Shown here in pieces: positions 27,507 through 37,950 of a stretch of 64,000 bases of DNA; the first letter of the stretch is position 1; the number at the start of each line of letters is the position of its first letter. The stretch spans positions 7,523,605 through 7,587,604 of the forward strand of contig NZ_CP081299.1 in NCBI RefSeq assembly GCF_019711195.1, read 5' to 3'. A program made the position numbers and the translations under genes. The notes under the pieces are model-generated. The model was given only the letters and a program-made list of their open reading frames with translations. It did not search any database and was not told the DNA's origin. The DNA comes from Dyadobacter sp. NIV53 (lineage in GTDB: Bacteria > Bacteroidota > Bacteroidia > Cytophagales > Spirosomataceae).

Positions 27507-28583
27507 CTACTCCCTTCCCCAGGCTCTTTCCAGAAAATCAACCCAATTTTTCCACATGATCTGTTCAATATCCTGTGCTGTATAACCTCTTCGTTCAAGG
27601 ATTGGTACTATTGTCTGTAAATCCGCAATAGAATCCATATCGCCGGGAGCCTGTTCTTTTCCAAACGCACCATCCAGATCGGAACCAATGCCGACATGTA
27701 AAGCATTACCGGCAAGCTGGCAGATATAGTCGATGTGTTCGGCAATATGTTCTATTTTAAGGCCAGTACTTTCAGGTGTTGATTTTCCTCTTACCCAACC
27801 AGGAATCATCATCCAGGCGTCAAAAGCCATACCAATCACCGCCTTCCGGCTGATCAGTTCTCTCAGCATTTCATCCGAAAACTGGCGGTTGTGCGGGACC
27901 AGATTGCGCACCAGATTGTGGCTTGCCCAAACAGGGCCATGATATATTTTCATAGCATCCCAAAATGCACTGTCACACAAATGCGTTGCATCCAGAATGA
28001 TTCCAAGCCGTTCTATTTCACGTATAAGGTCTTTTCCCTTTTGTGACAACGGCTGGTCTGAATCAGTGCCATAAGCATAAACTCCCGGTCCATAATGAGC
28101 TGGCCCGACAGCCCGTAAACCATAATTATATGCCGTTTCAAGATGTTTTAAGCTTAGTATGGAGTCTGCACCTTCCAGGCTTAAGATATATCCGATTGGA
28201 AGATTTTCAGTAGACTCAGCGTTTTTCCAAAGCGCAATATGTTTTTGTAAAGATGGGAAATCTGTAATCTGAACGAGTTCTCCGGCTTCTTCCATGGCCT
28301 TATACCATGCAACCTGGCCCTGGGTTTGAGCCCATGCCTGTGCCTGAGAATGCCAGCCCGGAATAAGGCTATCCGGCTTTACAAAACGGGCGATCTGCGT
28401 AGCCACACACATGCCGATATTTCCTTTTCTCATTTCCGGGAAACTAACAACACCCTTGCCTCGGTCTGGCTTGTCGGTCAGATGTTTTTCACGTTCCCGT
28501 ATATCATTCAAGCTTTGTGTGAAATCCCGGTTCCATTCCAGCGCATTCATGGAAATGTCAAGATGGGCGTCAAAGAGAAACAT
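27507..28583 (-). CDS. M19-family (renal-type) zinc dipeptidase
   Basis: 358 residues without a signal peptide, so cytoplasmic. Metal ligands of family M19 are visible: 'DAHLD' (residues 5-9), the bridging Glu in 'LSLEGAD' (near 133), 'DATHLCD' (near 198) and 'SHNLVR' (near 220). M19 enzymes cleave dipeptides and accept a D-residue at the C-terminus. It is the last gene of a four-gene minus-strand operon with a D-serine-dehydratase-like enzyme 33 bases upstream, RidA and a GntP-type permease, which suggests that it releases D-amino acids for the next enzyme. Confidence 0.9.
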   Translation of the reverse strand: MFLFDAHLDISMNALEWNRDFTQSLNDIREREKHLTDKPDRGKGVVSFPEMRKGNIGMCVATQIARFVKPDSLIPGWHSQAQAWAQTQGQVAWYKAMEEAGELVQITDFPSLQKHIALWKNAESTENLPIGYILSLEGADSILSLKHLETAYNYGLRAVGPAHYGPGVYAYGTDSDQPLSQKGKDLIREIERLGIILDATHLCDSAFWDAMKIYHGPVWASHNLVRNLVPHNRQFSDEMLRELISRKAVIGMAFDAWMMIPGWVRGKSTPESTGLKIEHIAEHIDYICQLAGNALHVGIGSDLDGAFGKEQAPGDMDSIADLQTIVPILERRGYTAQDIEQIMWKNWVDFLERAWGRE

Positions 28584-28616
28584 AAACTAAAATATTATTT
28601 AATGATTAATGACAGC

Positions 28617-29726
28617 TTATACAGTAATACGGCGATTTCTTGCTACGACTTTCCATTCGTCAACTACTTCTTTGTTTTGAACAACAAATGCAAAATCATG
28701 CAGTGCAACGCTTGGGCATATATGATAGGGAAGGGCATAGTAGACATCGCCGATCTGGATATTTTCCCAGGCTTGTTCACCTACTTCCAATACTCCATGT
28801 TCCTCACTCTGGCTCAGAAGAGTATAATTGTTCAGGTTTAGTAATTGGAAACGGCTGTCAACCGGATTTTCTGCGGATACTGCTTTGTGTCCCAGATCTA
28901 TTGTAACAATCCCGGCTGATGGCTTGGATACAACGCGCGTTAAAATAAGTGCTGCATGTAAAAATGGCTGATCCTGAAAACGGGAACCATATCCCCAATC
29001 CCACAAAACATTTGTTCCGGGACTCAGATAAACATCGGGACGTAATGTATGTATATTAAATGAAGGCGAACCACCAGCTATGACCATCTGCTTATTTTCC
29101 GGATTGTCCCTGATCATATCCAGAAATGGCAAGGCTTTTTCAAAGGCTTCGTCACTTGCCAGTTTCCTTTCTGAAAACTCAGGATTTCGTATATGTCCGT
29201 CGTATATGTGAGCTCCGGAAAACTGTACATCCGGTAAGCTTTTCAGGTAATGAAATAAAGAGAGCAATGTAACATCAGTAATATGGCCTGAGCGGTTCAT
29301 GCCGTTATTAACATCAATAAAAACAGAGGAAGTCTGCTCATTCACAGCAGAGCATTCCTGAAGCGCGTCAGCAGACTTTTCATTATCAATTAAGGAAAAA
29401 TAACTTACTTCCGGATAAAGAGCTTTCAGGTTAAACAACCGCTGGATGTTTGGGCCTGCCATCTGATAAGCAATCAGAATCCATTTTGCACCTGCACTAG
29501 AAAGCATTTCTGCTTCAGCAATGGTAGCGCACTTGAATTTGGTAATACCCTTTTCCAGCTGAATTTTAACTATTTCCGCCGTTTTATGCGTCTTTACATG
29601 GGGGATTAGCCTGTTCACGTCTCCGGCAACATGGATCATCCGGTCAATATTGCTATCAATTCTATCTTTATAAAACAGGAGTGACGGAGAAATGACCTTT
29701 TCCGGTTTGTTGAGTAAATACCACAT
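28617..29726 (-). CDS. PLP enzyme of the D-threonine aldolase / D-serine dehydratase (DSD1) family
   Basis: 369 residues. The N-terminal alanine-racemase-like barrel carries the PLP Lys in 'PHVKTHKT' (Lys near residue 46). The C-terminal metal site reads 'YHICPSVALHD' (near 336-346). From memory, the metal pair is His-x-Cys with zinc in D-serine dehydratase and His-x-Asp in D-threonine aldolase. HxC here favours D-serine dehydratase, which turns D-serine into pyruvate and ammonia through 2-aminoacrylate. The RidA gene 51 bases upstream would clear that intermediate. Operon order from the promoter is permease, RidA, this gene, dipeptidase. Confidence 0.85.
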   Translation of the reverse strand: MWYLLNKPEKVISPSLLFYKDRIDSNIDRMIHVAGDVNRLIPHVKTHKTAEIVKIQLEKGITKFKCATIAEAEMLSSAGAKWILIAYQMAGPNIQRLFNLKALYPEVSYFSLIDNEKSADALQECSAVNEQTSSVFIDVNNGMNRSGHITDVTLLSLFHYLKSLPDVQFSGAHIYDGHIRNPEFSERKLASDEAFEKALPFLDMIRDNPENKQMVIAGGSPSFNIHTLRPDVYLSPGTNVLWDWGYGSRFQDQPFLHAALILTRVVSKPSAGIVTIDLGHKAVSAENPVDSRFQLLNLNNYTLLSQSEEHGVLEVGEQAWENIQIGDVYYALPYHICPSVALHDFAFVVQNKEVVDEWKVVARNRRITV

Positions 29727-29777
29727 ATTTAATAATGAAGACCGGGTCGCCGGTGCGGTGAACTTAAGTTTTGATAC

Positions 29778-30248
29778 TTATTTTTCTTCCAATTCAAACA
29801 TTGCTTCAATTTCAACAGGAATATTATCAGGTAACGATCCCATACCTACTGCACTGCGGACACCAATCCCGTTTTCTTCTCCCCAGACTTTTGCAAACAG
29901 CTCACTGCATCCGTTGATAATGAAGGGATGTTTTTCAAAATCAGAAGTGCAATTTACCATGCCTAAAACTTTGATAACCCGCTTAATACGGTCTAAGCTA
30001 CCTAAATTTGCTTTCAGGGTAGAAAGGATGGTCAAGCCCACTTGTCTTGCTGCTAATTTTCCTTCTTCCTGATCCATATCTGCACCGATTCTGCCTTTGA
30101 TAAGTGTTCCGTCATCTTGTACAGTTCCATGTCCGGAAACATAAACCCAGCGTTTATCAACGATCAGTAACGGTTTATATACACCAAGCGGTTTTGGTGG
30201 CGGAGGCAAAGTAAGTCCTAGTTTTGCGAAGTTGGATTCAGGAGTCAT
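29778..30248 (-). CDS. RidA/YjgF-family enamine/imine deaminase
   Basis: 156 residues, slightly longer than the usual 130. It belongs to the RidA subgroup with 'VSGHGTVQDDGTLIKGRIG' (19 residues) and the C-terminal 'GVRSAVGMGSLPDNIPVEIEA', where the conserved Arg ('VRS') binds the substrate carboxylate. RidA hydrolyses reactive 2-aminoacrylate and related imines formed by PLP dehydratases. Its place between the permease and the dehydratase-like enzyme supports that partnership. Confidence 0.9.
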   Translation of the reverse strand: MTPESNFAKLGLTLPPPPKPLGVYKPLLIVDKRWVYVSGHGTVQDDGTLIKGRIGADMDQEEGKLAARQVGLTILSTLKANLGSLDRIKRVIKVLGMVNCTSDFEKHPFIINGCSELFAKVWGEENGIGVRSAVGMGSLPDNIPVEIEAMFELEEK

Positions 30249-30299
30249 CGTATTGAGATTTTATTGGATAAATTTTAAATTATGAAGCAATTTCTATGC

Positions 30300-31604
30300 T
30301 CATACGAACAAATTTAGCATTAAAACGCCCACTAAACCCATAATTGAGACAATTGTTTCCATTACAGACCATGTAAGCAGGGTATCCTTAATACTCAGAT
30401 TGAAGTATTCTTTAAACAACCAGAATCCACCGTCATTTAAATGAGAGAACATTAAACTGCCTGATCCAATGGCTAATACGAGCAATTCAGGTTTTACCGG
30501 AGAGTTGATTAACAGGGGGGAAAGTATGCCAACAGTTGTCAGTCCGGCAACGGTAGCAGAGCCAACGCAAACGCGTATTACAGCAGCAATTCCCCAGCTT
30601 AACAGGATCGGAGAAATATCAACTCCTTTCAAACCTTCTGCAATGTAAGTGCTGACACCACTTGCAGTCATTATTTCCTTAAATACCCCTGCACCGGCAA
30701 TAATCAATAAGATAACTGATACTCCTTTGAAAGCTTCTTCCATTGACTTACTAACGGATTTCATGTTCATTCCACGTCGGATTCCTAAAACATAGGAGGC
30801 AAAAAGAACCGAAAGCAGCATTCCGAAATATGGTTCAGCCAGAAGTCCAACGACCGGATTTTCAGGAAAAACCTTTTTCACTGCCGACATACTTGTTAGT
30901 AAAAAAACCGGAAGCAGTGCAGTAATAATACTGATACCCAGTCCTGGAAGTTCAAATGACGGGCGGGGCTTAATATTAAAAAGATCTGCATCAGGAGTAG
31001 GCTGGAAGCGTTTCAGCGTACTTCCAAATATCGGCCCAGCTATGGCTATTGCAGGAATGGATACCATAAGTCCGTAAAAAAGTGTCTTTCCCAGGTCTGC
31101 ATGAAGCTGGCTTGCAATGGCTGCCGGAGACGGGTGAGGAGGCAAATAGCCATGCGCAACCGATAAGGCCGAAAGCATAGGAATACCTACATATAATAAA
31201 GGAAGCCTTGCAGTGGCACTGATCATGAAAATCAGTGGAATTACGATGACAAACCCAGCGTTGTAAAACAATGGTATTCCAATGACAAATCCCGCCAGGG
31301 CCATTCCCCATTGAATATACTTTTTACCGAAAATGCCGATTAACGCATCTGTGATTCGCTGGGCGGCACCGCTGTCAGCAACCATTTTTCCAAGCATAGC
31401 GCCAAATCCTACGATGAGTACAAGGTCTCCGAGCGTTGAGCCAACACCTTTTTGAATAGCCTTACTTACTGCGTCAACTGTGAGTCCGCTGGCAAGGCCT
31501 AAGCCGATGGAAACCAGCAGAAAAGAAATAAAAGTATCTATTTTCAACCATGCTATGAGCAGAATAAGACATAAAATGGCAAGGAATGTAAGTAGTAGAG
31601 GCAT
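30300..31604 (-). CDS. GntP-family H+ symporter (gluconate or D-serine permease type)
   Basis: 434 residues from ATG 31604; the upstream alternative start at 31646 adds a polar 14-residue stretch that is unlikely. It has about 12 membrane helices and the family features 'GFGAMLGKMVADSGAA' near 65, 'YLPPHPSPAA' near 155 and 'HLNDGGFWLFKEYFNLS' near 390. The GntP family includes gluconate transporters and the D-serine transporter DsdX. Because the following operon genes are RidA, a D-serine-dehydratase-like enzyme and a dipeptidase, D-serine or a related D-amino acid is the more likely cargo. First gene of the operon. Confidence 0.9.
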   Translation of the reverse strand: MPLLLTFLAILCLILLIAWLKIDTFISFLLVSIGLGLASGLTVDAVSKAIQKGVGSTLGDLVLIVGFGAMLGKMVADSGAAQRITDALIGIFGKKYIQWGMALAGFVIGIPLFYNAGFVIVIPLIFMISATARLPLLYVGIPMLSALSVAHGYLPPHPSPAAIASQLHADLGKTLFYGLMVSIPAIAIAGPIFGSTLKRFQPTPDADLFNIKPRPSFELPGLGISIITALLPVFLLTSMSAVKKVFPENPVVGLLAEPYFGMLLSVLFASYVLGIRRGMNMKSVSKSMEEAFKGVSVILLIIAGAGVFKEIMTASGVSTYIAEGLKGVDISPILLSWGIAAVIRVCVGSATVAGLTTVGILSPLLINSPVKPELLVLAIGSGSLMFSHLNDGGFWLFKEYFNLSIKDTLLTWSVMETIVSIMGLVGVLMLNLFV

Positions 31605-31880
31605 AGAAAAGTTGTTGGAAGTATGTTTAAAGTATAAGCAACACAAAGGCTTAATTTAATGCAAATAATTTGTTTTTAGTTTTTCCGTCATCGTAATAAT
31701 CTCAAACAGAACACCATTCCGTTAATATAAATGTAACCTGTCGAATAGATGGCATATAGTTTGTTAGAGTGCTCAAAAATGACGAAATTTGTGCTTTAAA
31801 GTTCAATATTTTAGATTAATCTTATGTGTGTTGGTATAAAATCACCACTCATTTAAATTTCGATTCTTTTTTAAGTATTT

Positions 31881-34523
31881 ATGGCAGAATCTTCAAGTGA
31901 AAACATTATTCCCATTAATATTGAGGATGAAATGCGGGGTGCGTATATCGATTATTCGATGTCCGTTATTATTTCCCGTGCTTTGCCCGATGTAAGAGAT
32001 GGTTTAAAACCTGTGCACCGTCGTGTGTTATACGGTATGTCAGATTTGGGTGTAAATTATAATCGGACCCATAAGAAGTCAGCACGTATAGTAGGAGAGG
32101 TGTTAGGTAAATATCACCCTCATGGTGATTCTTCGGTTTACAATACAATGGTTCGTATGGCCCAGCCATGGTCTTTACGTTATCCCTTGGTGGACGGGCA
32201 AGGTAACTTTGGTTCGGTGGATGGTGATAATCCTGCGGCCATGCGTTACACAGAAGCGAGGTTAAAACGTCTTGCTGATGAATTATTAAACGATTTGGGT
32301 AAAGATACTGTCGATTTTCAGCCCAATTTTGATGATTCCTTAACAGAGCCTTCTGTATTGCCGGCTAAGTTTCCGAATTTATTGGTAAATGGTTCTTCCG
32401 GTATTGCGGTTGGTATGGCAACAAACATGGCGCCCCACAATCTTACGGAAGTGGTCAACGGCGTACTGGCATACGTTGATAACAATGATATTACCATTCC
32501 GGAATTGATGGAGCATGTAAAAGCGCCTGATTTTCCAACCGGTGGGACTATTTATGGTTATCAGGGTGTACGCTCCGCTATGGAAACGGGCAGGGGAAGT
32601 ATAATAATCCGTTCCAAGGCCAATTTTGAAGTTTCGAAAACTGGCAGGGAACAGATCATTATTACTGAGATCCCTTACATGACCAACAAAGCCGCGATGA
32701 TCGAACGCATCGCCGGGCTTATTAATGATAAAAAACTGGATGGTATCTCGGATATCCGTGATGAATCTGACAGGGATGGAATGCGCATTGTTTTCGATTT
32801 AAAGAAAGATGCTATTCCTAATATAGTACTGAATCACCTTTACAAATATACGCCGCTTCAGTCGTCTTTTGGGGTGAATAACGTAGCCCTTGTAAAAGGT
32901 CGTCCGGTAATGCTGAATCTGAAAGATCTGATCAAGCATTACGTTGAGCACCGGATTGTGGTTATCACACGCCGTACAGAATACGAATTACGTGAAGCTG
33001 AAAAACGTGCCCACATATTAGAAGGTTTGCTGATTGCACTCGATAATCTGGATGCTGTTATTACATTGATTCGTAACGCACGTGATCCTGAAAAAGCAAA
33101 AACTGGCCTGATTGAGCAGTTTGCATTAAGTGAAATCCAGGCGAAAGCTATTTTGGAATTACGTTTACAACGTCTTACCGGCCTTGAACGTGAAAAGATA
33201 GTAAAAGAATACGAAGAGATCATGGCGATCATTACGGATTTAAAGGACATTCTGGCTAATGAATTCCGTAAGTTTGAAATTATCAAAACGGAGCTGAATG
33301 ACATTAAGGATCGTTATGGTGATGAACGCCGGACCAAAATTGAATTTGCAGCCGAAGAATTCAGTGATGAGGACATGATCCCGGATGACGAAATGTTAAT
33401 TACCATTTCTCATGAAGGTTATATCAAAAGAACTCCTCTTGCCGAATACCGTACGCAAACGAGGGGTGGGGTAGGGTCCCGTGGTGTAAAAACCAAAGAC
33501 ACTGATTTTACCGAACATTTGTTCTCCGCAACAATGCTCAATTACTTACTCATTTTTACGGAGTACGGTAAATTGTTCTGGATGAAGGTATATGAAGTAC
33601 CCGAAGGAAGTAAGACATCAAAAGGCCGGCCGATCCAAAATCTGATAAGCCTAGAAAATGGTGATTCGATTCGTTCGGTAATAAACGTTCGTACTTTGAC
33701 CAATGAGGATTATATCAACAATAATTACCTCATTATGTGTACAGAACAAGGTACAATTAAAAAGACCTTGCTTGAAGCATATTCACGTCCACGTACAAAT
33801 GGTATCATTGCAATTTCTATTCATGAAGGTGACCGCCTGCTGAATGTTGCTCTGACCAATGGTGATAATGATATCGTAATTGCTTCGAGTGCCGGTCGCG
33901 CCGTAAGGTTCAATGAAAAAGGAGTGAGGCCAATGGGAAGAACTGCCGCTGGTGTGAGAGGTATTAATCTGACTGATCCTGAAAACAAGGTAATCGGTAT
34001 GGTTTGTATCAATCGCGAGGATGCGCAGCTATTGGTTGTTTCTGAAAATGGTTTTGGAAAAAGATCACTGATCGACAGCTATCGTGTTACTAAACGTGGT
34101 GGTAAAGGAGTATCGACTATGAATGCCACTGATAAAGTGGGTAAACTGGTTGCGATCCGTGAAGTGACCGAACAGGATGACCTGATGATCATTACCAGAA
34201 ATGGTATTGCAATCCGGATGAGTATTCTTGATATTCGTCAGGCTGGTAGAAATACCCAGGGTGTAAAATTGATCCGCTTGAACAATTCTGATGAAATTAC
34301 GTCAGTGACAAGAATTCTGAAAGATCCGGATGAGAAAGAAGCTGAGGAACTGGACGAAGATGGCAATGTAATTGTTGTAAAATCTGCGGATATTTTAGCG
34401 CTCTCTGATGAAGATTTAGTGGATACAGAAGAAACTGATATTGAGCTTAGTGAGGATGATGAAGATACAGACGAAGCTGAGGAAGATGCAGAAGAAGATG
34501 CTTCTGATGATGATGAGGCATGA
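31881..34523 (+). CDS. gyrA: DNA gyrase subunit A
   Basis: 880 residues, normal for the phylum. The breakage-reunion domain shows '[13 protein letters not shown]' near 39 and the catalytic Tyr in '[10 protein letters not shown]' near 121. The C-terminal beta-pinwheel includes a GyrA-box-like 'TKRGGKG' (near 738), which separates it from ParC. The last 45 residues are very acidic (Asp/Glu runs); acidic tails on GyrA are known to adjust supercoiling activity. A 276-base upstream region holds no clear promoter match. gyrB is not in the window. Confidence 0.95.
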   Translation: MAESSSENIIPINIEDEMRGAYIDYSMSVIISRALPDVRDGLKPVHRRVLYGMSDLGVNYNRTHKKSARIVGEVLGKYHPHGDSSVYNTMVRMAQPWSLRYPLVDGQGNFGSVDGDNPAAMRYTEARLKRLADELLNDLGKDTVDFQPNFDDSLTEPSVLPAKFPNLLVNGSSGIAVGMATNMAPHNLTEVVNGVLAYVDNNDITIPELMEHVKAPDFPTGGTIYGYQGVRSAMETGRGSIIIRSKANFEVSKTGREQIIITEIPYMTNKAAMIERIAGLINDKKLDGISDIRDESDRDGMRIVFDLKKDAIPNIVLNHLYKYTPLQSSFGVNNVALVKGRPVMLNLKDLIKHYVEHRIVVITRRTEYELREAEKRAHILEGLLIALDNLDAVITLIRNARDPEKAKTGLIEQFALSEIQAKAILELRLQRLTGLEREKIVKEYEEIMAIITDLKDILANEFRKFEIIKTELNDIKDRYGDERRTKIEFAAEEFSDEDMIPDDEMLITISHEGYIKRTPLAEYRTQTRGGVGSRGVKTKDTDFTEHLFSATMLNYLLIFTEYGKLFWMKVYEVPEGSKTSKGRPIQNLISLENGDSIRSVINVRTLTNEDYINNNYLIMCTEQGTIKKTLLEAYSRPRTNGIIAISIHEGDRLLNVALTNGDNDIVIASSAGRAVRFNEKGVRPMGRTAAGVRGINLTDPENKVIGMVCINREDAQLLVVSENGFGKRSLIDSYRVTKRGGKGVSTMNATDKVGKLVAIREVTEQDDLMIITRNGIAIRMSILDIRQAGRNTQGVKLIRLNNSDEITSVTRILKDPDEKEAEELDEDGNVIVVKSADILALSDEDLVDTEETDIELSEDDEDTDEAEEDAEEDASDDDEA

Positions 34524-34597
34524 TTTTTGTAAAATTTGATTATAATTAATTTATATTTAGCTTTTTCTAACTATCAATCACAATAAAGTTAAGATTT

Positions 34598-36063
34598 ATG
34601 AAAAAATTGTTTTTTGTTTCTGCACTTAGCCTTTTCAGCTGGTCTGCTTTTTCGCAGGATGCAGGTGTAAATAAGGCGGTAGTGGATCAATTCCGTAAGG
34701 ATAAAGAAAAAGCGATAAAGACGTTGCAGATCCGAAGAATAGTGCAAAAGCAACTTTTTGGATGGAAAGAGCAAAAACGTACGAAAACATAGCTTTGCAA
34801 GCTTCAGAAGTTGATTCAAGTGCTGCAAAAACTTCACTTGAAGCATACAAAAAAGTTGTGGAACTTGATTTGAACAAAAAAGGAGAGCCTGGTAAATCAT
34901 CAAAAGATGCTCAGAATGCATTGAGCGGGGCAGAAGGTACATCTCTTTTTAATGCTTTTGTGAAACAGGGCGCTGAAAAATACCAGGCTAAAAATCTTGC
35001 CGGTGCCTTAGAAATGTTCAAACTTGCACAAGAGGTAAATAAGAAAGATACGACAGCTGCTTTGTATGGTGGTATTGCTGCACAGCAAATTGACAAAAAA
35101 GATGAAGCTAAAACACAATTTGAATCTTACATCGCTAATGGTGGAAAAGATCCAAGTGTATTTTATGGTTTGGCTCAGTTATACCGTGCGGATAACAACT
35201 ATGATAAAGCAATCGAAGCTTTAAATAAAGGTTTGGAAAAATCTCCAAATAACAAAGATTTGAAATCGGAAGTTGTTAACATTCTATTGGCATCTGGCAG
35301 AGAAGATCAGGCAATCAATGAATTAACAGCATTGACTAAGGCTGATCCTTCAAACGTTCAGAATTTGGTAAATCTTGGAATTCTTTATGATAATACGAAT
35401 TCCAAAACAGTTGCTAAAATAAAAGAGATTCAAGGCAAATTGGGTTCAGGAACTTCTAAAACTGCAACGCTTACAAAAAGCCTGGATTCCGAGAAAGAAA
35501 AAGTTCAGGTGTATGATGGCGAGGTAAAACGTATTTCAGCACTTCTTAAAAAACAACCAAGCAGTGCGGATTTGAAACGTCAGCTTGCAGATGTTAATTC
35601 TAAGAAAAAAGAATCATTGACTGCAATTACCGGATTGGAAGCGGATTTGAAAACTGCTGCAGCCGCAGCCGAAGGAAATGCATCATCTGGAAAAGCACTT
35701 GCTGATACTTTGGCGATGTTGAAAGAAAAGCAAAAAATGGCGTCGAAAGAAGCAATGGCTAATTACGAAAAAGTACTTACGCTTGATGCTGCCAATTATG
35801 ACGCACTTTATAACTTAGGTGTATTTTATTACAACGAAGCTGTTCAGATTAAAAGCGAAGTTGATAATATGAGTATGACTGAATATCAGCAACGTGGTAA
35901 AGAAGTTGAAGGCCGTGTATGCGGACGATTCAAAAAAGCAAAACCATACTTCGAAAAAGCGATTCAGGTTAAAGACGAAGCCGAGGCTAAGGAAAACCTA
36001 ACTACTGTTAACAGTATACTTGAACAGTTCGCTGGAAAAGGAGTTGCTTGTACAGAAGAGTAA
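34598..36063 (+). CDS. Secreted TPR-repeat protein, split by a -1 frameshift at an A5 run (34707-34711)
   Basis: The first frame gives a signal peptide 'MKKLFFVSALSLFSWSAFSQ' and then runs off into a short basic tail, stopping at 34792. The other frame, read from the A run, continues as 'SDKDVADPKNSAKATFWMERAKTYENIAL', with no in-frame break to 36063. One missing A restores a protein of about 488 residues. It has four or five TPR-like repeats between about 100 and 230, a coiled-coil-like Lys-rich section, and more TPR-like helices with 'DALYNLGVFYYNEAV'. Such periplasmic TPR proteins act as scaffolds; the partner is unknown. It follows gyrA by 74 bases. Confidence 0.82.
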
Positions 36064-36080
36064 ACTTATAAAGGAATAAT

Positions 36081-36111
36081 AAAAAAGACAATCAAGATGA
36101 TTGTCTTTTTT
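36081..36111 (+). terminator. Intrinsic terminator of the TPR gene
   Basis: A perfect 14-base-pair stem (36081-36094 with 36098-36111) with a 3-base loop and a T6 end, 17 bases after the stop. The 300 bases from 36112 to 36413 beyond it hold no gene that I can support. Confidence 0.85.
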
Positions 36112-36413
36112 ATTTGCACAAAATTCTATTTAACATAATATAAATTATACAACAAATAGATATGAAAAATATAAGTTGGCAATACAAAAACAAACTGTTT
36201 AGATTGACTCAAACAAGGTGAGATACCGGAGTGACAGCATCTATGCAATTCTAAGTAGGTGTCATTGGGTTGAAAGGCCAAACAAAGAACTAGCGATCAG
36301 TTGGTTAGGGCTTAAATATTCAGGTATAAATTTTATAAGTCAAATTGAATTTTTAATAAATTTTTCAAATTTTTGTAAAAATTCATCTCTATAGTATTGT
36401 CAAGTAATTGTAA

Positions 36414-36461
36414 ATGAGTTTGTTATAAGATTTGATTAATTACACCTTATAACAAACTCAT
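36414..36461 (-). terminator. Hairpin after the T9SS-secreted protein gene
   Basis: A perfect 16-base-pair stem (36414-36429 with 36446-36461) with a 16-base loop, 58 bases past the stop of the minus-strand gene at 36520. There is no long T tract, so it may terminate or protect the mRNA 3' end. Confidence 0.6.
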
Positions 36462-36519
36462 GATTTTAATAAATTATTTTTTTTATTTTTTCCTATCCTT
36501 TTTTCTTGGTCTTCCACTC

Positions 36520-37911
36520 TCATCTGCTAATCAGCATCTTTCCTGTGCGATTTTGTAAACCGGTTTGAAGCTGATAAATATATATTCCATTCGTCAGTCC
36601 CTGAACATCAACTTGTTGCCTGTGCTCCCCTGCTATTTGGTATTCATTGGCTAAAACTTTTAAGCTCTGCCCCTGCTTGTCAAACACGGTTAATTTAACA
36701 AAACCAGATTCTGGTAATTGGTATTGAATTGTGGTTTGAGATTGAGCCGGATTTGGAAAGTTGCTTAAGTTAGTATTGTATTCTGGTTCTAATTCTTCAA
36801 TATCTCCGCTCATTTGGCGAGCAAGCAAATTATCCGAACTAGGAACAGCTGCAACAATATAATTTGTAAGTGCGCCGGCAGCCGGAGCAGCCAGGTTACC
36901 TCCTACTGTTATATTACCAGCAGGATATTCTTTAGCATACACATTCAAATAAGATGTTCCTGAATCTGTTGTATAAACTTTGTCATTCAGCTTTTGCCAT
37001 CCTTGCAACCATGCTGGTAGAGTTGTCGCCCTAGGATCGTAAAGTACATAAATATATGATTTTTCTGACAGCTTAAAACTAAGGTATGAAGCCCGGATGT
37101 CGTTCTTGGTATTATTACCAGTTTGGATAAACGATGCTTTTTTCAGAAAGGAAGGTAATGAAGTTATTGTAAAATTACGATCCACATAAACAGGAACTCC
37201 GGTCCCCAGATTGGCAACAGAATAAACAGCACCGCCGGCAGTTACCGGATTGGTAATTAGTTTTGGTAGAACACGCACTTCAAACCAATCCACAGAAAAT
37301 GCTTCTGCGCTGGTTTCAGTATCCACTTTCCAGCCAAAGTGGCCCAGCGTTGTGTAGGTATTATCGGTCGCTTCCAAAACCGGTTGTGTACTATATCCAC
37401 TTCCACTGTTAATAAAAACCCGGATCAGGCCATTGGGGAAATGTTCTATTTTGAAGGTGTGGGATTTGGATGGATCCAAAATCAACGCCTTTTGTTTCAG
37501 TACCACCGGATAATAATCATTTCCTTCCGAGCGTCCGAGTGTTAGTCCCTGATTGTATTCAGGATTATATTTTAAAACATATCCATAATCCTGATCAGGA
37601 TTTGGTTTCCCGAACAAAATACTATATTGCCGGTGATAAGAATTTTTTAATGGTAAGGCAATAGTTTCTATTAGGTAATTTCTCTGGGTGTATTTTTTGC
37701 TGGTAATCAGTATGGCTCCGGTGCCGTCATAAAAACTGTATGCCTGATTGTTTAAAATAGACCATTCCGGATAACCACGTGTTAACCAGCCTGATCCTAA
37801 TTCGCTCCGGTTGAAATCATCCCGAAAAATGACCTGGGCTTTTGTGTCAAAAGCTAAGGTAACTGATATAGCAAGTAAGGTAATCTGAACATAAGTATTA
37901 AATTTTTTCAT
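36520..37911 (-). CDS. Secreted protein with T9SS type A sorting domain and LamG/DUF1080-like domain
   Basis: 463 residues. A signal peptide ends near 'DTKAQ' (residue 25). Residues 26-220 look like a concanavalin-type beta-sandwich ('FRDDFNR...LGSGW', 'FGWKVD') of the LamG/DUF1080 kind, which binds or acts on glycans. The C-terminus (about 385-463) is a type A sorting domain of the type IX secretion system: 'NFPNPAQSQTTIQYQLPESG', 'LTVFDKQGQ' and the final 'GLTNGIYIYQL...GKMLISR'. It should be exported to the surface. It is the last gene of a minus-strand operon, 40 bases after the second isomerase-like gene. Confidence 0.85.
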   Translation of the reverse strand: MKKFNTYVQITLLAISVTLAFDTKAQVIFRDDFNRSELGSGWLTRGYPEWSILNNQAYSFYDGTGAILITSKKYTQRNYLIETIALPLKNSYHRQYSILFGKPNPDQDYGYVLKYNPEYNQGLTLGRSEGNDYYPVVLKQKALILDPSKSHTFKIEHFPNGLIRVFINSGSGYSTQPVLEATDNTYTTLGHFGWKVDTETSAEAFSVDWFEVRVLPKLITNPVTAGGAVYSVANLGTGVPVYVDRNFTITSLPSFLKKASFIQTGNNTKNDIRASYLSFKLSEKSYIYVLYDPRATTLPAWLQGWQKLNDKVYTTDSGTSYLNVYAKEYPAGNITVGGNLAAPAAGALTNYIVAAVPSSDNLLARQMSGDIEELEPEYNTNLSNFPNPAQSQTTIQYQLPESGFVKLTVFDKQGQSLKVLANEYQIAGEHRQQVDVQGLTNGIYIYQLQTGLQNRTGKMLISR

Positions 37912-37950
37912 AACGTTGAGAAATTCATTTAGATAGTTAGATGTGGGTAA

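Noticed and set aside
31881..34523. Topoisomerase IV subunit A (parC) instead of gyrA
   Set aside because: A GyrA-box-like TKRGGKG sequence and the full-length pinwheel with acidic tail favour gyrase.
34707..34711. Programmed -1 frameshifting on A AAA G in the TPR gene
   Set aside because: The same kind of break occurs in five unrelated genes in the window, so sequencing indels are the simpler explanation, and no stimulating stem-loop is obvious downstream.
36218..36394. Open frame of 58 codons from GTG in the spacer after the TPR gene
   Set aside because: Length is within chance for this base composition, it has no recognised motif, no promoter match, and a weak start; I do not call a gene.
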